64,000 nt of DNA from CBDCCV01 sp965215025 (GCA_965215025.1 CBDCCV010000001.1:2232001-2296000); one strand, 5' to 3'; positions 52,876 through 62,832 are shown, numbered from the stretch's first letter. Translations and numbers: made by a program. Notes: a model not told the origin generated them from the letters alone.

Positions 52876-54351
52876 TCAGAGCAGGCTCTGGATCGTGCGC
52901 TCCAGGGTGTCGAGCTTGAAGGGCTTGCTCAGCACCACGTCCACCTCCTTGACGCCGAGCACCTCCGTGTCGCCGGTGAGGAGGACGATGGGGAGGTCGG
53001 GGAAGCGGCCGCGCAGGGCGCGCGCGAGCTGGCGCCCGTTCATGGCCGGCATCCCGTGATCGGTGAAGACGACGTCGAAGGCGCCCTCGTCAACCAAGGC
53101 GAGCGCCTCGGCGCCGGAGGCGGCCTGCGTGATGGTGTGGCCCTTGAGCGTGAGCAGCTTTTTGAGGACGGAGCGCACCATCTGCTCGTCGTCCACGATG
53201 AGGATGCGGGCGGGGCGCGAGGTCACTTCGTCCTTGTCAATGGGGCGGGTGGCGGGTTCGGCCTCCACGGGCGGGAACCTCATCTCGAAGCGCGTGCCGC
53301 GGCCCGGCTCGGACTTGACCCGGATGCTGCCCTCGTGCTCTTGGACGATGCCGTAGCTCACGGCCAGGCCCATCCCCGTGCCGTCTTGGCTTTTGGTGGT
53401 GAAGAGCGGCTCGAAGATGCGGCGGCGCACGGCCTCGCTCATGCCCATGCCCGTGTCGCCCACCTTGACGATGACGCCACGGTGCGCCTGGAAGCCGATC
53501 TCGAACGAGAGCGTGCCGCCCTCGGGCATGGCCTGCACGGCGTTGAGGATGAGGTTGACGAACACCTCGCGCAGCTCCGTCGGCGCGCCGGCGATGGGGG
53601 GCACCTCCTCGAAGCGCGTCTCCAGGTCGATGGCGATGCCCTGGCGCCGCGGCTCGTTGTACCAGTACGGCCGCGTGAGCGTGATGCAGCCCTGCACCAG
53701 CTCGGGCAGGTACACCGGCTCGAAGTGCGTCTGGCTCTCTTGGCGGATGTAGCGCTGGATCTTCTCCACGAGCCGGGCGCCGTCCACGGCCGCCTGCTCT
53801 ATCGTCTCGAGCGACTCGCGGAACTCGGTGCCGGGGGCGTTCTCCTCTACCTTGCGCTTGAGGAGTTCGGCGTGGCCTAAGAGGCCGCTCAAGAGGTTGT
53901 TGAAGTCGTGCGCGATGCCCATCGTCATGCGGCCGAGCGCCTCCATGCGGTGGCGCTGCGTCTGCGAGGGCGTCCACGAGGCCGGCTCGGTCAGCACCTC
54001 GCCCGTGATGGTCACGGCCCGCACGCGCAGGTGCTCACCGCCGGGGTCGGGCAGGCGCACGGGGAGGAAGTTCAAGAGGACGGGCAGCGGCTCGTCGCCC
54101 TCGTGGCGGGCGGGCGCCTGGCAGAGGTGGTTCGTCACGAGCGAGCCGGCGGTGGCCCGGCTGACGGACTGCGCCGCGCGCGTGCGGTCCTCCTCCACGA
54201 TGCCGTCCCAGAGGTCCGGCGTGGCGCCGAGCACGGCACGCCACGCCGCATTGCGGAAAATCGGCTCGCCGGTGGGCATACACGTGGCTACGAGCAAGTC
54301 GGACTCGACGCGCGGGAGCGCATCCTGCGGACGGACCGGGGAGTCAGCCAT
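52876..54351 (-). CDS. Hybrid sensor histidine kinase with C-terminal receiver
   Basis: 491 residues. Cytosolic PAS-like N-terminus (about 15-125). The HisKA box GRMTMGIAHDFNNLLSG has phosphoacceptor H148. HATPase with N-box FVNLILNAVQAMPEGG (about 265-280) and G boxes VGDTGMGMS and GTGMGLAVSYG. After a linker, a receiver domain ILIVDDEQ with D431 (FTDHGMP) and K476 (LSKPFK). No transmembrane segments, so it senses an internal cue. No cognate regulator adjoins. Confidence 0.92.
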   Translation of the reverse strand: MADSPVRPQDALPRVESDLLVATCMPTGEPIFRNAAWRAVLGATPDLWDGIVEEDRTRAAQSVSRATAGSLVTNHLCQAPARHEGDEPLPVLLNFLPVRLPDPGGEHLRVRAVTITGEVLTEPASWTPSQTQRHRMEALGRMTMGIAHDFNNLLSGLLGHAELLKRKVEENAPGTEFRESLETIEQAAVDGARLVEKIQRYIRQESQTHFEPVYLPELVQGCITLTRPYWYNEPRRQGIAIDLETRFEEVPPIAGAPTELREVFVNLILNAVQAMPEGGTLSFEIGFQAHRGVIVKVGDTGMGMSEAVRRRIFEPLFTTKSQDGTGMGLAVSYGIVQEHEGSIRVKSEPGRGTRFEMRFPPVEAEPATRPIDKDEVTSRPARILIVDDEQMVRSVLKKLLTLKGHTITQAASGAEALALVDEGAFDVVFTDHGMPAMNGRQLARALRGRFPDLPIVLLTGDTEVLGVKEVDVVLSKPFKLDTLERTIQSLL

Positions 54352-54615
54352 AGAAGACGGGGCGGGCGTAGCGGAAAGGAAGCAAAGGCGTAGCTGGAAG
54401 GGCGAGCAAAGCCGACCGCGAAAGCGCAGGCGGGGGCGGGGCAGCGCTTGGAGAAAACGGCCTCAACAAAAAGACCCGCCGCGGCGTATAGCGAGAAGCA
54501 CGCGCGGCCTGCGCCCGGCGCGTCCGGCTTAAGCCTCTTTCGAGCGCGGCGCCTCGGCGAAGCCGTTCATGCACGTAACGCTCCTGTAAGTTAAGAATAC
54601 AACAGCAAATAGAAA

Positions 54616-56040
54616 ATGTGGTACGAAAGCGTCCTCGGGACGATAGGCAACACGCCGCTCGTGCGGATCAACACGCTGGCCTCGGGCCTCCCCTGCACGG
54701 TTCTGGCCAAGGTCGAACTCTTCAGCCCCGGCGCCTCGGTTAAGGACCGCATCGGGGCGAAGATGATCGAGGCGGCCGAGCGCGCGGGCACGCTCCGCCC
54801 CGGCGGCACCATCATCGAAGGGACGAGCGGGAACACGGGCACGGGCCTAGCCATCGCCGCCATCGCCAAGGGCTACCGCTGCATCTTCACCACCACCGAC
54901 AAGCAGAGCAAGGAGAAGATCGACGTCCTGCGCGCGTTCGGGGCCGAGGTGCGTGTATGCCCCACAAACGTCGCGCCGGAAGACCCGCGCTCGTACTACT
55001 CCGTGGCGCGCCGGCTGGCCGAGGAGATCCCCAACTCCGTCTACCTCAACCAGTACGACAACCCGGCCAACGCCCAGGCGCACTACGAAACCACCGGCCC
55101 AGAGCTGTGGGACGCCACCGAGGGCCGGATCACGCACTTCATCGCCGGGGCGGGCACGGGCGGCACCATCAGCGGCGCGGGCAAATATCTCAAAGAAAAA
55201 AATCCGGACCTCCAGATCATCGGCGTCGATCCTTACGGCTCGGTGTACCATTCGTACTTCCACACGGGTAAATTCGACGAGAGCGAGATCTACCCGTACT
55301 TCACCGAAGGCGTGGGCGAGGACATCCTGGCCGAGAACATGGACTTCGCCCTCGTGGACGACTACGTGCAGGTGGGCGACAAGGAGACGATGCAGATGAC
55401 GCGGCGCCTGGCGCGCCAGGAAGGCCTCTTCGTCGGGCAGTCGTGCGGCATGGGGATGGCCGGCGCGCTGGACTGGCTCCACGCCCACCGCGATGCGCTC
55501 TCCGAAAGCGACCTCGTCGTCGTCCTCTTCCCCGACTCGGGCTTCCGCTACCTCTCCAAGACGTACAACAACGACTGGATGCGCGACCACGACTTCCTGG
55601 CGCCGGCGCCGGACGTGACCGTGGGCGAGGTGCTGCACGGGCGCCGCCAGGGGGGCCGCGTAGTGGCCGTAGCGCCGGAGGACACGCTCGACGCCGCCAT
55701 CCAGCGCATGACCGAGCGGGGCATCTCGCAGCTTCCCGTGATCGAAAAGGGCGAGGTGGTGGGCAGCCTCACGGAAACGGGCGTCCTCAACCGCCTCATC
55801 AGCCAGCCCGGCGCGCGCGACGAACCCGTGCGCGAGTCCATGGGCGAGCCGTTCCCCGTGGTGCCGCGCACGCTCCACCTCAGCCTCCTCTCGACGTACC
55901 TCGAAGAAGGCGTCGGCGCCGTGCTCGTGGAGCCGGACGGCGGCGGCGGGGCCTCCGACGTGCCGGAGAGCGCCTTCGAGGTCATCACCAAGAGCGACCT
56001 CATCACCGCGCTCGCCCGCACCGGCCGCAACGGCGGCTGA
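54616..56040 (+). CDS. Cystathionine beta-synthase with CBS domain pair
   Basis: 474 residues. PLP-fold type II: SVKDRIG with the Schiff-base lysine K43, the substrate loop GTSGNTG (about 69-75) and the phosphate-binding GAGTGGTISG. The C-terminal 120 residues hold two CBS modules (VAPEDTLDAAIQRMTERGISQLPVIEKG...). It condenses serine and homocysteine to cystathionine, or acts as cysteine synthase. Confidence 0.92.
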   Translation: MWYESVLGTIGNTPLVRINTLASGLPCTVLAKVELFSPGASVKDRIGAKMIEAAERAGTLRPGGTIIEGTSGNTGTGLAIAAIAKGYRCIFTTTDKQSKEKIDVLRAFGAEVRVCPTNVAPEDPRSYYSVARRLAEEIPNSVYLNQYDNPANAQAHYETTGPELWDATEGRITHFIAGAGTGGTISGAGKYLKEKNPDLQIIGVDPYGSVYHSYFHTGKFDESEIYPYFTEGVGEDILAENMDFALVDDYVQVGDKETMQMTRRLARQEGLFVGQSCGMGMAGALDWLHAHRDALSESDLVVVLFPDSGFRYLSKTYNNDWMRDHDFLAPAPDVTVGEVLHGRRQGGRVVAVAPEDTLDAAIQRMTERGISQLPVIEKGEVVGSLTETGVLNRLISQPGARDEPVRESMGEPFPVVPRTLHLSLLSTYLEEGVGAVLVEPDGGGGASDVPESAFEVITKSDLITALARTGRNGG

Positions 56041-56136
56041 GCATTTCCCTTTCTGTCCGTGGAGCTGCCATCCCGCGGACAGAGCCTTGATGCATCAAGC
56101 CCCTACGTTTTCTCCATTATCCGTATCGCAGGCCGC

Positions 56137-56457
56137 ATGGACGACCCGCAGCAGCAGAACGCGCAGCAGCTCAACATCGAACTCGGCGAGAAAGAAGCCG
56201 AGGGCACCTACGCCAACCTCGTGATGATCGCGCACAGCCCGGAGGAGTTCATCCTCGACTTCATCCGCATGATGCCGGGCGTGAAAAAGGCGAAGGTCAA
56301 AAGCCGCATCATCGTCACGCCGCAGCACGCCAAGCGCATCCTCCTGGCGCTGGAGGAGAACATCGAGCGCTACGAAGAGGCCCATGGCCCCATCGCCGAG
56401 CGCGGCACGCCTGCCGGCCACCCGCTCCCCTTCGGCGGGCCGAGCGGAGAGGCATAG
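56137..56457 (+). CDS. DUF3467 protein
   Basis: 106 residues from the ATG at 56137. LNIELGEKEAEGTYANLVMIAHSPEEFILDFIRMMPGVKKAKVKSRIIVTPQHAKRILLALEENI is the characteristic DUF3467 sequence, a small single-domain family widespread in Bacteroidota. Function unknown. Confidence 0.88.
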   Translation: MDDPQQQNAQQLNIELGEKEAEGTYANLVMIAHSPEEFILDFIRMMPGVKKAKVKSRIIVTPQHAKRILLALEENIERYEEAHGPIAERGTPAGHPLPFGGPSGEA

Positions 56458-56461
56458 GGCT

Positions 56462-56550
56462 GGGAAAGGAGTGGGAGAGAGGGTGAGAGGAAGAATGGGC
56501 GACGGAGGAAATTCATACCCTTTCCCCCACTCGCCCTCTCTCCCTTTCCC
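56462..56550. repeat. Long imperfect inverted repeat between convergent genes
   Basis: GGGAAAGG, then (after 5 extra bases) GAGAGAGGG on the left (about 56462-56483) pair with CCCTCTCTCCCTTTCCC at 56534-56550. It lies between the convergent DUF3467 and LptG-like genes and may act as a transcript-end hairpin. Confidence 0.5.
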
Positions 56551-56557
56551 AAACCGC

Positions 56558-57655
56558 TCACTTCCTCACGCGCCAGAGCAGGGCGAGCGCGACGGCGGCG
56601 AAGACGGCGTGCGGGAGCCAGGCCGTAAGCGCGGGCGAGAGGTCGCCCGTGTAGCCGAGCGGCTCGGTGAGCTTCTGGATGGCGAGGTACGCAAACGCCA
56701 CGCCCAGCCCGATGCCGAAGCGCACGGCCTGCCCCCCGCGCCGCCGCACGGCCGCGAGCGGCACGGCCACGAGGACGAGGATAAAGTTCGCCAGCGGGTA
56801 GGAGAACTTGGTGTAGTACGCCACGAGCGGCCGGCCGATGCCGGAGGCGCCCGAGCGCTTAAGCTGCGCCACGTACTCGGCCGCGTCGGGGATGGTCATC
56901 GCCTCGGTGTCGCGCCCGGTGCGGGCGAAGTCGCGCGGGTAGAGGAGCAGCGTGGTGTCGAGCGTGCCCACGCGCTGCCGTTCTTCGAGGCGGCCGCCGG
57001 GGAAGCGGCGCTCGGTGGCGTTCTCCAGGCGCCACACGCGCAGCGAGTCGATCCACGCCATGCGCGTGGCGTCCAGGCGCGAGAGGAGCCGGCGGTCTCC
57101 GCCGAAGCGCTGCAAGGAGACGCGGTGCGCGGTGGAGTCCTCGGCGTCGTAGTAGCCCACGGTGACGATCTCGCCGGGCCGGTTCTGCCGGTGGATGTCG
57201 CTGATGTCGAGGCGGCGCGCCCCTTCGCCCAGGTACTCGCGGTCGTACTCGAGCACGGTCTCGTTCGTCACCGGCACGACCCATCCGTTAAAGTAGAACA
57301 TCCCACCCGTGACTACGAGGCCGACGAGGAGGTACGGCACCATGATGCGGTAGAGCGAGACGCCGCTCGCCTGCAAGGCCACGATCTGCAATTCCTCAGC
57401 GAGCTTGCCCGTGATGTACACGCACGCCAAAAAGAGCGCCAAGGGCGAGGTCAGCCGCACGATCTCCGGCACGTAGCTCGGGTAGTAGACGAAGAACACC
57501 TGCCGGAGTGTGGCGCCGCCGTCCACGAAGTCGTCGCTGAACTCGACGTAGTGGAGCACGACGAAGAAGAGGATAAGCGCGCCCACGAAAAAGACGAACC
57601 CGGCCACGAGCCGCGCCATGATGTGCAGGTCGAACCGGGTGATGATGCGCGTCAT
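56558..57655 (-). CDS. LptF/LptG-family permease (YjgP/YjgQ)
   Basis: 365 residues from the ATG at 57655. Six hydrophobic segments: three at the N-terminus (LVAGFVFFVGALILFFVVLHYVEF, PLALFLACVYI, PYLLVGLVVTGGMFY) and three at the C-terminus (FSYPLANFILVLVAVPLAAV...). A periplasmic beta-jellyroll lies between (about 130-260). The permease works with the LptB ATPase to extract LPS and pass it to the bridge ending at LptD. An lptD-like gene lies 2 kb away. Confidence 0.9.
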   Translation of the reverse strand: MTRIITRFDLHIMARLVAGFVFFVGALILFFVVLHYVEFSDDFVDGGATLRQVFFVYYPSYVPEIVRLTSPLALFLACVYITGKLAEELQIVALQASGVSLYRIMVPYLLVGLVVTGGMFYFNGWVVPVTNETVLEYDREYLGEGARRLDISDIHRQNRPGEIVTVGYYDAEDSTAHRVSLQRFGGDRRLLSRLDATRMAWIDSLRVWRLENATERRFPGGRLEERQRVGTLDTTLLLYPRDFARTGRDTEAMTIPDAAEYVAQLKRSGASGIGRPLVAYYTKFSYPLANFILVLVAVPLAAVRRRGGQAVRFGIGLGVAFAYLAIQKLTEPLGYTGDLSPALTAWLPHAVFAAVALALLWRVRK

Positions 57656-57868
57656 TCGTCTCCTAATGTGCGGCTTTGAGACATCGGCAAGACCGCCATT
57701 GTATGAAGCAGGTCGGCATCCGTTCTTTGAGCGCGGCGCCCGCCTTCTGTGAAAAGCCGCTGCCCGGACCGCGCGCAACAAAGCGGCGCGTTGCCCGGTA
57801 CCTTTGGCGCGTCGTAGCTTGCAGGCGCATCTATTTGTCGCTCACCCTCTCAGCGCATCCGCCTTTCT

Positions 57869-59062
57869 ATGAAGCTCCACGAATACCAAGCCAAGGACAT
57901 CCTCGAAGAGCACGGCGTGGCCGTGCAGCCCGGCCGCGTAGCCCGCACGGCCGACGAAGCCGTCCAGGTGGCCGAGCAGCTCAAAAAAGAACACGACGCG
58001 GACCTCTTCGTCGTCAAGGCGCAGATCCATGCGGGCGGGCGCGGCAAGGGCGGCGGCGTCAAGCTCGCCCACTCCATCGACGAGGTGCGCGAGCACGCCG
58101 AGGCCATCTTGGGGATGAACCTCGTCACGCACCAGACCGGCCCAGAGGGGCAGGAGGTGCGCGCCGTCCTCATCGCCGCCGGGGCCGACATCGCCAAGGA
58201 GTTCTACCTCGGCGTCACGCTCGACCGGCAGACGAGCCAGAACGTGATCATGGCCTCGTCCGAAGGCGGCGTCGAGATCGAGACCGTAGCCGAAGAGTCT
58301 CCTGAGAAGATCCTCAAGGAGTTCATCGACCCGACAATTGGCCTCAAGCCGTTCCAGGCGCGGCGCTTGGCGTTCGGCCTCGGGTTCGAGGGCGATGCCT
58401 TGAAGCAGGCCGCCCGCTTTATCGGCGCGCTCTACGCCGCCTACGAGGCCACCGACTCCTCGCTCGCCGAGATCAACCCGCTCGTCCTCACCGACGACGG
58501 CGAGGTCGTGGCCGTGGACGCGAAGATCAACCTCGACGCCAACGCCCTCTTTCGCCACGAGGACTTGGCCGAACTCCGCGACATCCACGAGGAGGAGCCG
58601 CTCGAGGTCGAGGCCTCCGAGCACGGCCTCAACTACATCAAGCTCGACGGGAACGTGGGCTGCATGGTCAACGGCGCCGGCCTGGCCATGGCCACGATGG
58701 ACATCATCAAGCTCGCGGGCGGCGAGCCGGCCAACTTCCTGGACGTGGGCGGCTCTGCCTCGGCCGAGACCGTGGAGGCGGGCTTCCGGCTCATCCTCAA
58801 AGACGAGAACGTGGAGGCCATCCTGGTGAACATCTTCGGCGGCATCGTCCGGTGCGACCGCGTGGCCGAGGGCGTGATCCAGGCGGCCAAGAACGTGGAC
58901 ATCACCGTCCCGCTCATCGTCCGCCTCCAGGGCACGAACGCCGAGGAAGGCCAGCAGCTCCTCAACGAGAGCGACGTGAAGATCGAAACGGCCGTCCTCC
59001 TCAAAGAGGCCGCCGACAAGGTGACGCAGGCCTTGGGCACGAGCCGCGAGGTGGCCGCGTAG
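57869..59062 (+). CDS. sucC: Succinyl-CoA synthetase, beta subunit
   Basis: 397 residues. MKLHEYQAKDILEEHGVAVQPG is the family start. ATP-grasp region with KAQIHAGGRGKGGGVKLA, ESSLAEINPLVLTDDGEVVAVDAKINLD (metal/nucleotide site) and the C-terminal NGAGLAMATMDIIKLAGGEPANFLDVGG. TCA-cycle substrate-level phosphorylation. sucD is not adjacent; a GNAT gene follows. Confidence 0.96.
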   Translation: MKLHEYQAKDILEEHGVAVQPGRVARTADEAVQVAEQLKKEHDADLFVVKAQIHAGGRGKGGGVKLAHSIDEVREHAEAILGMNLVTHQTGPEGQEVRAVLIAAGADIAKEFYLGVTLDRQTSQNVIMASSEGGVEIETVAEESPEKILKEFIDPTIGLKPFQARRLAFGLGFEGDALKQAARFIGALYAAYEATDSSLAEINPLVLTDDGEVVAVDAKINLDANALFRHEDLAELRDIHEEEPLEVEASEHGLNYIKLDGNVGCMVNGAGLAMATMDIIKLAGGEPANFLDVGGSASAETVEAGFRLILKDENVEAILVNIFGGIVRCDRVAEGVIQAAKNVDITVPLIVRLQGTNAEEGQQLLNESDVKIETAVLLKEAADKVTQALGTSREVAA

Positions 59063-59099
59063 CTCCTGCGCCGGACACACGCCGATGGTTCTGCCAAAC

Positions 59100-59127
59100 G
59101 TAGGGGCGTAGCGCAGTAAGCCCCTGC
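59100..59127. repeat. REP-like palindromic repeat, copy 2 (degenerate)
   Basis: GTAGGGGCGTAGCGCAGTAAGCCCCTGC differs from the 49969 copy at only a few positions, and its pairing is weaker. It sits in the sucC-GNAT gap. Confidence 0.6.
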
Positions 59128-59153
59128 GCACGCCACTCAACGTTCTCTCTCTC

Positions 59154-59579
59154 ATGGCTGAAGAAGAAACAAACGCGCCGCCGATGGAAGACCTCGACCT
59201 GCGCGAGGGGCTGGACGGGCTGACGCCGGCGCGCATCACCACGCTCTACCGCCGCGCGCCGCTCCACCGCCGCGCCGGTACGAGCGAGGACGTGTGGAAG
59301 ATGTTCGAGGCCGCCTCGCTCGTGGTCACGGCCTGGCACGAGGGGCAGCTCGTGGGCCTAGCGCGCGTCCTCACCGACGGCGTCTTGTACAGCTACCTCT
59401 GCGACCTGGCCGTGGAGCCGGACGTGCAGGGCCTCGGCATTGGGAAGGCGCTCCTGGGACGCGTGCTCGAACAATGCGCCGGCACCGAACTCGTCCTGCG
59501 CGACTCGGACATCTCCGCGGGCTACTACGCGCACCTCGGCTTCCGCCGCGTGGAGAACGCCTGGGTGTACGAGGCGTGA
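59154..59579 (+). CDS. GNAT-family N-acetyltransferase
   Basis: 141 residues. WHEGQLVGLARVLTDGVLYSYLCDLAVEPDVQGLGIGKALLGRVLEQ contains the acetyl-CoA pyrophosphate loop QGLGIGK (Q/RxxGxG/A). DISAGYYAHLGFRRVENAW is the C-terminal segment. Substrate unknown. Confidence 0.88.
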   Translation: MAEEETNAPPMEDLDLREGLDGLTPARITTLYRRAPLHRRAGTSEDVWKMFEAASLVVTAWHEGQLVGLARVLTDGVLYSYLCDLAVEPDVQGLGIGKALLGRVLEQCAGTELVLRDSDISAGYYAHLGFRRVENAWVYEA

Positions 59580-59598
59580 GGCGGCATTCCACTTCGCC

Positions 59599-59892
59599 CT
59601 ATTCCGCCTCGGCGACCTGGAGGTGCACCTCCACCTTTTCGACGCCCGGCACCTCTTCGGCAATGGAGCGCAGGAGGTCGCGGTCGAGGCTGTGGCGCAC
59701 GGTGCCGTAGATGGTCACCGTGCCGTTCTGCGCGTAGAAGTGCAGCCCGCGCACGTCGGCGGCGGCGAGGTCTTCTTCAAAAGCGTCGCGCAGGCGGCGG
59801 GCGATGCGCTGGTCCCGGCTCGCCCGTCCCGCGTTGCGGCGCAGGAGCGACCGTAGGCGCCGCGCGAGGCGGCGGAAGGCGGCGGCGATCAT
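59599..59892 (-). CDS. BON-domain protein
   Basis: 97 residues. An Arg-rich helix precedes a BON domain: ARRLRDAFEEDLAAADVRGLHFYAQNGTVTIYGTVRHSLDRDLLRSIAEEVPGVEKVEVHLQV. BON domains bind phospholipid or solutes. No signal peptide is evident. Confidence 0.82.
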   Translation of the reverse strand: MIAAAFRRLARRLRSLLRRNAGRASRDQRIARRLRDAFEEDLAAADVRGLHFYAQNGTVTIYGTVRHSLDRDLLRSIAEEVPGVEKVEVHLQVAEAE

Positions 59893-59931
59893 GTGTGGGG
59901 CGTGGCTTGCTCGAAAGGGGTGGGCGCTTGC

Positions 59932-62832
59932 TTACTGCTGCACGGCTTGGCGTGCCGCGTCGCGGAAGCGGTCCTTGATGCCGCCGGAGTTGGGCAGGTT
60001 CAGGCGCAGGAGGTTGCTCAGCTTCCCGCTCTTGACGTGCAGGCTAAACCCGTAGGACTGCCGCACGCCAAAGGGCACCCAGTTGAACGACATCTGCCAG
60101 CACTCGAAGTCGCGCAAGAAGCCGAGCCGCGTGGACGCCAGCTCGCCGTCGATGAAGTCGTAGCCCGTGATGGCCGTCACCTTCCAGCGCGGCGTCAGGC
60201 TGAAGTCGAAGTCCGCACCCAGGATCGCCCGGCGCGTGACGCGGCGCGTGTTCGTGTAGCTGTAATTGAAGTTGAGATCGACGGACCAGGGGATGGCGAA
60301 GTCGGCGTAGCCCAGGAGCGGGCTGTTCTCCCACGTGTTGTACGCCCCGCGCTCGCGGATGGAGGGCGGGGCCAGCTCGCCCGGCGCCGTCACGGCGTCG
60401 CTTGGGGTGTTGCCCATCTGGAAGCGCTCGGGGCGGGCCGGCTCGCCGCGCCGCCGCTCGCTCTGAAACGAGGTGCTGGCCGTGAAGCTGAACTGCGTCA
60501 GCCGCACGAAGCCGAACGATTCCTCGATCACAAAGCGGTCCACTTGCCGGCCGTCCTCGTAAGCGTAGGGCGAGAGCGTGGCGCTGAGCTGGAGCTGCAC
60601 GTCGTCGGAGAAGGTCGGGCGCGCCCTAAGGCGGATGTCGCTGAGCTTGAGCGAGTCGGCGGCGAAGTTGTAGCCGGAGGAGAGGTTCAGGCGCAGCAGG
60701 TCCACCACCTTGCTGGTCTCGGCGCCGGTGGAGTCGGTGCGGACGCGCTTCGTCTGGAACTCGTTGTCGAGGCTGAAGCCGAGCGTGCGGCTCTCGCCCG
60801 AGCGCACGCCGCGCGCGATGTCGTAGCGCTCGACCTTGCCCGTGCGCTCGTTGATGACCGGCTCGCCGTCCACGCCGAGGAGCGGGCGCGTGTAGCCCCA
60901 AAGGTCGCTCGAAAAGTCCGGCCGGTAGCTGAACGAGAGCGAGGGCTTCCCCACATGGCGCAGCCCGGCAAACGGCCCCACACGCACAGGGAAGAGGCCA
61001 TAGAAGCGCGTGTTGGCCGAAAGGCTCGTCGAGAACTGCCGCAGCGCGAAGAAGCCCGGCACCGTTTCCGTCACGCGTACGGTGTCTCCGTCCTCCTCGA
61101 TCACGAAGCGGTCCCGGTCCGTTTGAATGAACCAGTCCTCGTCGTAGCTCAAGCCGGGCGTAAGGCTGAGCTGCAAGGGCGTCCCGGTGAGCGGCAGCCG
61201 GTTTACCGTGAACGAGGCGTTGACAGGGATCCGGTGCGAGGCGCTAAAGTTGTACGGCGTGTCGTCGCCCGTGGCGCGGCGGTACGCGCTTGGCGAGAAA
61301 AGGGCCTCGTACCACGACACGTCCGGGAAGATCACCTCGCTGGAATCGGGTACGAGGGTGGTGTCGCCGCGCGCGCGGAGTTCGGCCTCGGTGATCGGGT
61401 CGAACCTGTATTGGTTTTTGAGGCTGCCCCGGTAGCTCGTGGTGACGCGCTCGTACCAGCGCTCCTCCTGGCCGGCAAGCCGGTTCTCACGCTCGAACGG
61501 CTGGAACGAGGTCTGCCCGAAGCTGATGTCCGGCAGCGTCATGTCCACGCGACCCGTGGCAAACTTCTGCGTGTGGCTCAGCGCGATGTCGAAGTCGCGC
61601 GGCCCCCAGTCCTTGCGGTAGTTGATGCTCGAGTTGATCTCCTGGCGTACGTTGTCGTTGTAGCTCTCGCTCACGGTTTGGAGGTAGCTCTCCGTCGAGA
61701 GGTTGACGTTGCCGCTGAAGTTCGCGCTTGGGCTGATCGTCTGGCTGTGGTTCCACTTCAAGGAGGCGCTCGTTCGCTCCTGGTAGCCAGGGTCGATGCG
61801 CTCGCCGCGCTCCTGGCTCATGTAGTCGAACTGGAGCCGGCCGCTGTACCAGTACCGCTTGCTGTAGCGAAAGGTGGGAGCAACCTGATAGCTCCCGCGC
61901 GACCACACGCCGAAGCGCACCTGCGCGTCCATGTAATCGTTGATGGCCCAGTACCAGCCCCAGTCTCTGAGGTAAAAGCCCAGCTCGCCGTCGTCGCCGT
62001 AGCTCGGCGGGAGCGGGCCGCTGCGCCGCCCGTCCACCGCCGGTAAAAAGCCCAGGGGCAGCCAGAGCGGCGTCGGGATGTTGAAGATGAAAAGCTGGAT
62101 CGGCCCGGTGTACACCCACTCGCCTTGCAGCTTCATACGGCTGGCGTGGAGCGAGTACGAGGGCGTCTCGTCCGGCGGGCAGTCGCACGTGGTGTAGGAG
62201 CCGTCGCGGATGTAGAGCGTGCTGTCTTCGAGGACTTTGACCACCTCGCCCTGGATGAACCCCTCCTGCATCTGCGTCCGGGCCGTGACCACGCGCCCGC
62301 GCTCGGTTTGCAAGTTGAAGGCGAGCGACTGGCCGGTGAACCCCTCGCCCCCGCCGCGCTGGAACCGAGGCCGCCCCACCGTGCCCGTGTCCATCTCCAA
62401 GCCCGTGGCGCGCAGCTCGTCCATCTCCATGAGGATCTCGACGCGGTAAGCCTCCAGCGTGGCCTCGCCGTAGCTCACCTCTGCCTCGCCAAAGAGCGTC
62501 CCCGTGTCGCCCTCCGCCCCGCCCAGGACGAGGACGAGCGAGTCCCGCGCGGCAAACTCCACGTTCTTCTCTCCGCCGCCGGGGGGCGCCGCGCCGCTAC
62601 TTTCGGGCTGGAGCGCCTGCGCCGCATCCCCGCGCAGGCCCAGCGTGTCGGCGGGAGAGAGCGAGTCGGCAGGCAGCGCGCCGCCTGGGCGCAGCGTATC
62701 GACGCGCGCGGAATCGGTGCGCACGGTGTCGGCCCGCACGGTGTCTGCGGGAGACACCTGCGCGTGAGCGGGGCGGACGGCGAAGAGGAAAAGCGCCGCC
62801 GCAAGCAGAACCGGGAGCGGCCAGGCTCGCAT
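59932..62832 (-). CDS. lptD: LptD/OstA-like LPS-assembly outer-membrane protein
   Basis: 966 residues from the ATG at 62832. The signal peptide ends AHA. A low-complexity segment of repeated ADTVR/TDSARVDTLR units (about 27-65) follows. The OstA-like N-domain (about 85-210) contains RDGSYTTCDCPPDETPSYSLHASRMK, the conserved Cys region before the barrel. PIQLFIFNIPTPLWLPLGFLP is the family signature, and a large barrel follows. It inserts LPS in the outer leaflet. The symbol rests on family resemblance. Confidence 0.85.
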   Translation of the reverse strand: MRAWPLPVLLAAALFLFAVRPAHAQVSPADTVRADTVRTDSARVDTLRPGGALPADSLSPADTLGLRGDAAQALQPESSGAAPPGGGEKNVEFAARDSLVLVLGGAEGDTGTLFGEAEVSYGEATLEAYRVEILMEMDELRATGLEMDTGTVGRPRFQRGGGEGFTGQSLAFNLQTERGRVVTARTQMQEGFIQGEVVKVLEDSTLYIRDGSYTTCDCPPDETPSYSLHASRMKLQGEWVYTGPIQLFIFNIPTPLWLPLGFLPAVDGRRSGPLPPSYGDDGELGFYLRDWGWYWAINDYMDAQVRFGVWSRGSYQVAPTFRYSKRYWYSGRLQFDYMSQERGERIDPGYQERTSASLKWNHSQTISPSANFSGNVNLSTESYLQTVSESYNDNVRQEINSSINYRKDWGPRDFDIALSHTQKFATGRVDMTLPDISFGQTSFQPFERENRLAGQEERWYERVTTSYRGSLKNQYRFDPITEAELRARGDTTLVPDSSEVIFPDVSWYEALFSPSAYRRATGDDTPYNFSASHRIPVNASFTVNRLPLTGTPLQLSLTPGLSYDEDWFIQTDRDRFVIEEDGDTVRVTETVPGFFALRQFSTSLSANTRFYGLFPVRVGPFAGLRHVGKPSLSFSYRPDFSSDLWGYTRPLLGVDGEPVINERTGKVERYDIARGVRSGESRTLGFSLDNEFQTKRVRTDSTGAETSKVVDLLRLNLSSGYNFAADSLKLSDIRLRARPTFSDDVQLQLSATLSPYAYEDGRQVDRFVIEESFGFVRLTQFSFTASTSFQSERRRGEPARPERFQMGNTPSDAVTAPGELAPPSIRERGAYNTWENSPLLGYADFAIPWSVDLNFNYSYTNTRRVTRRAILGADFDFSLTPRWKVTAITGYDFIDGELASTRLGFLRDFECWQMSFNWVPFGVRQSYGFSLHVKSGKLSNLLRLNLPNSGGIKDRFRDAARQAVQQ

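Noticed and set aside
56462..56550. MITE insertion between DUF3467 and the LptG-like gene
   Set aside because: Arms are low-complexity purine/pyrimidine tracts without target duplication, so a transcript-end hairpin is the simpler reading.
59893..62046. 717-codon rightward frame opposite lptD
   Set aside because: Antisense of a clear outer-membrane barrel gene; its composition is typical of shadow translation.
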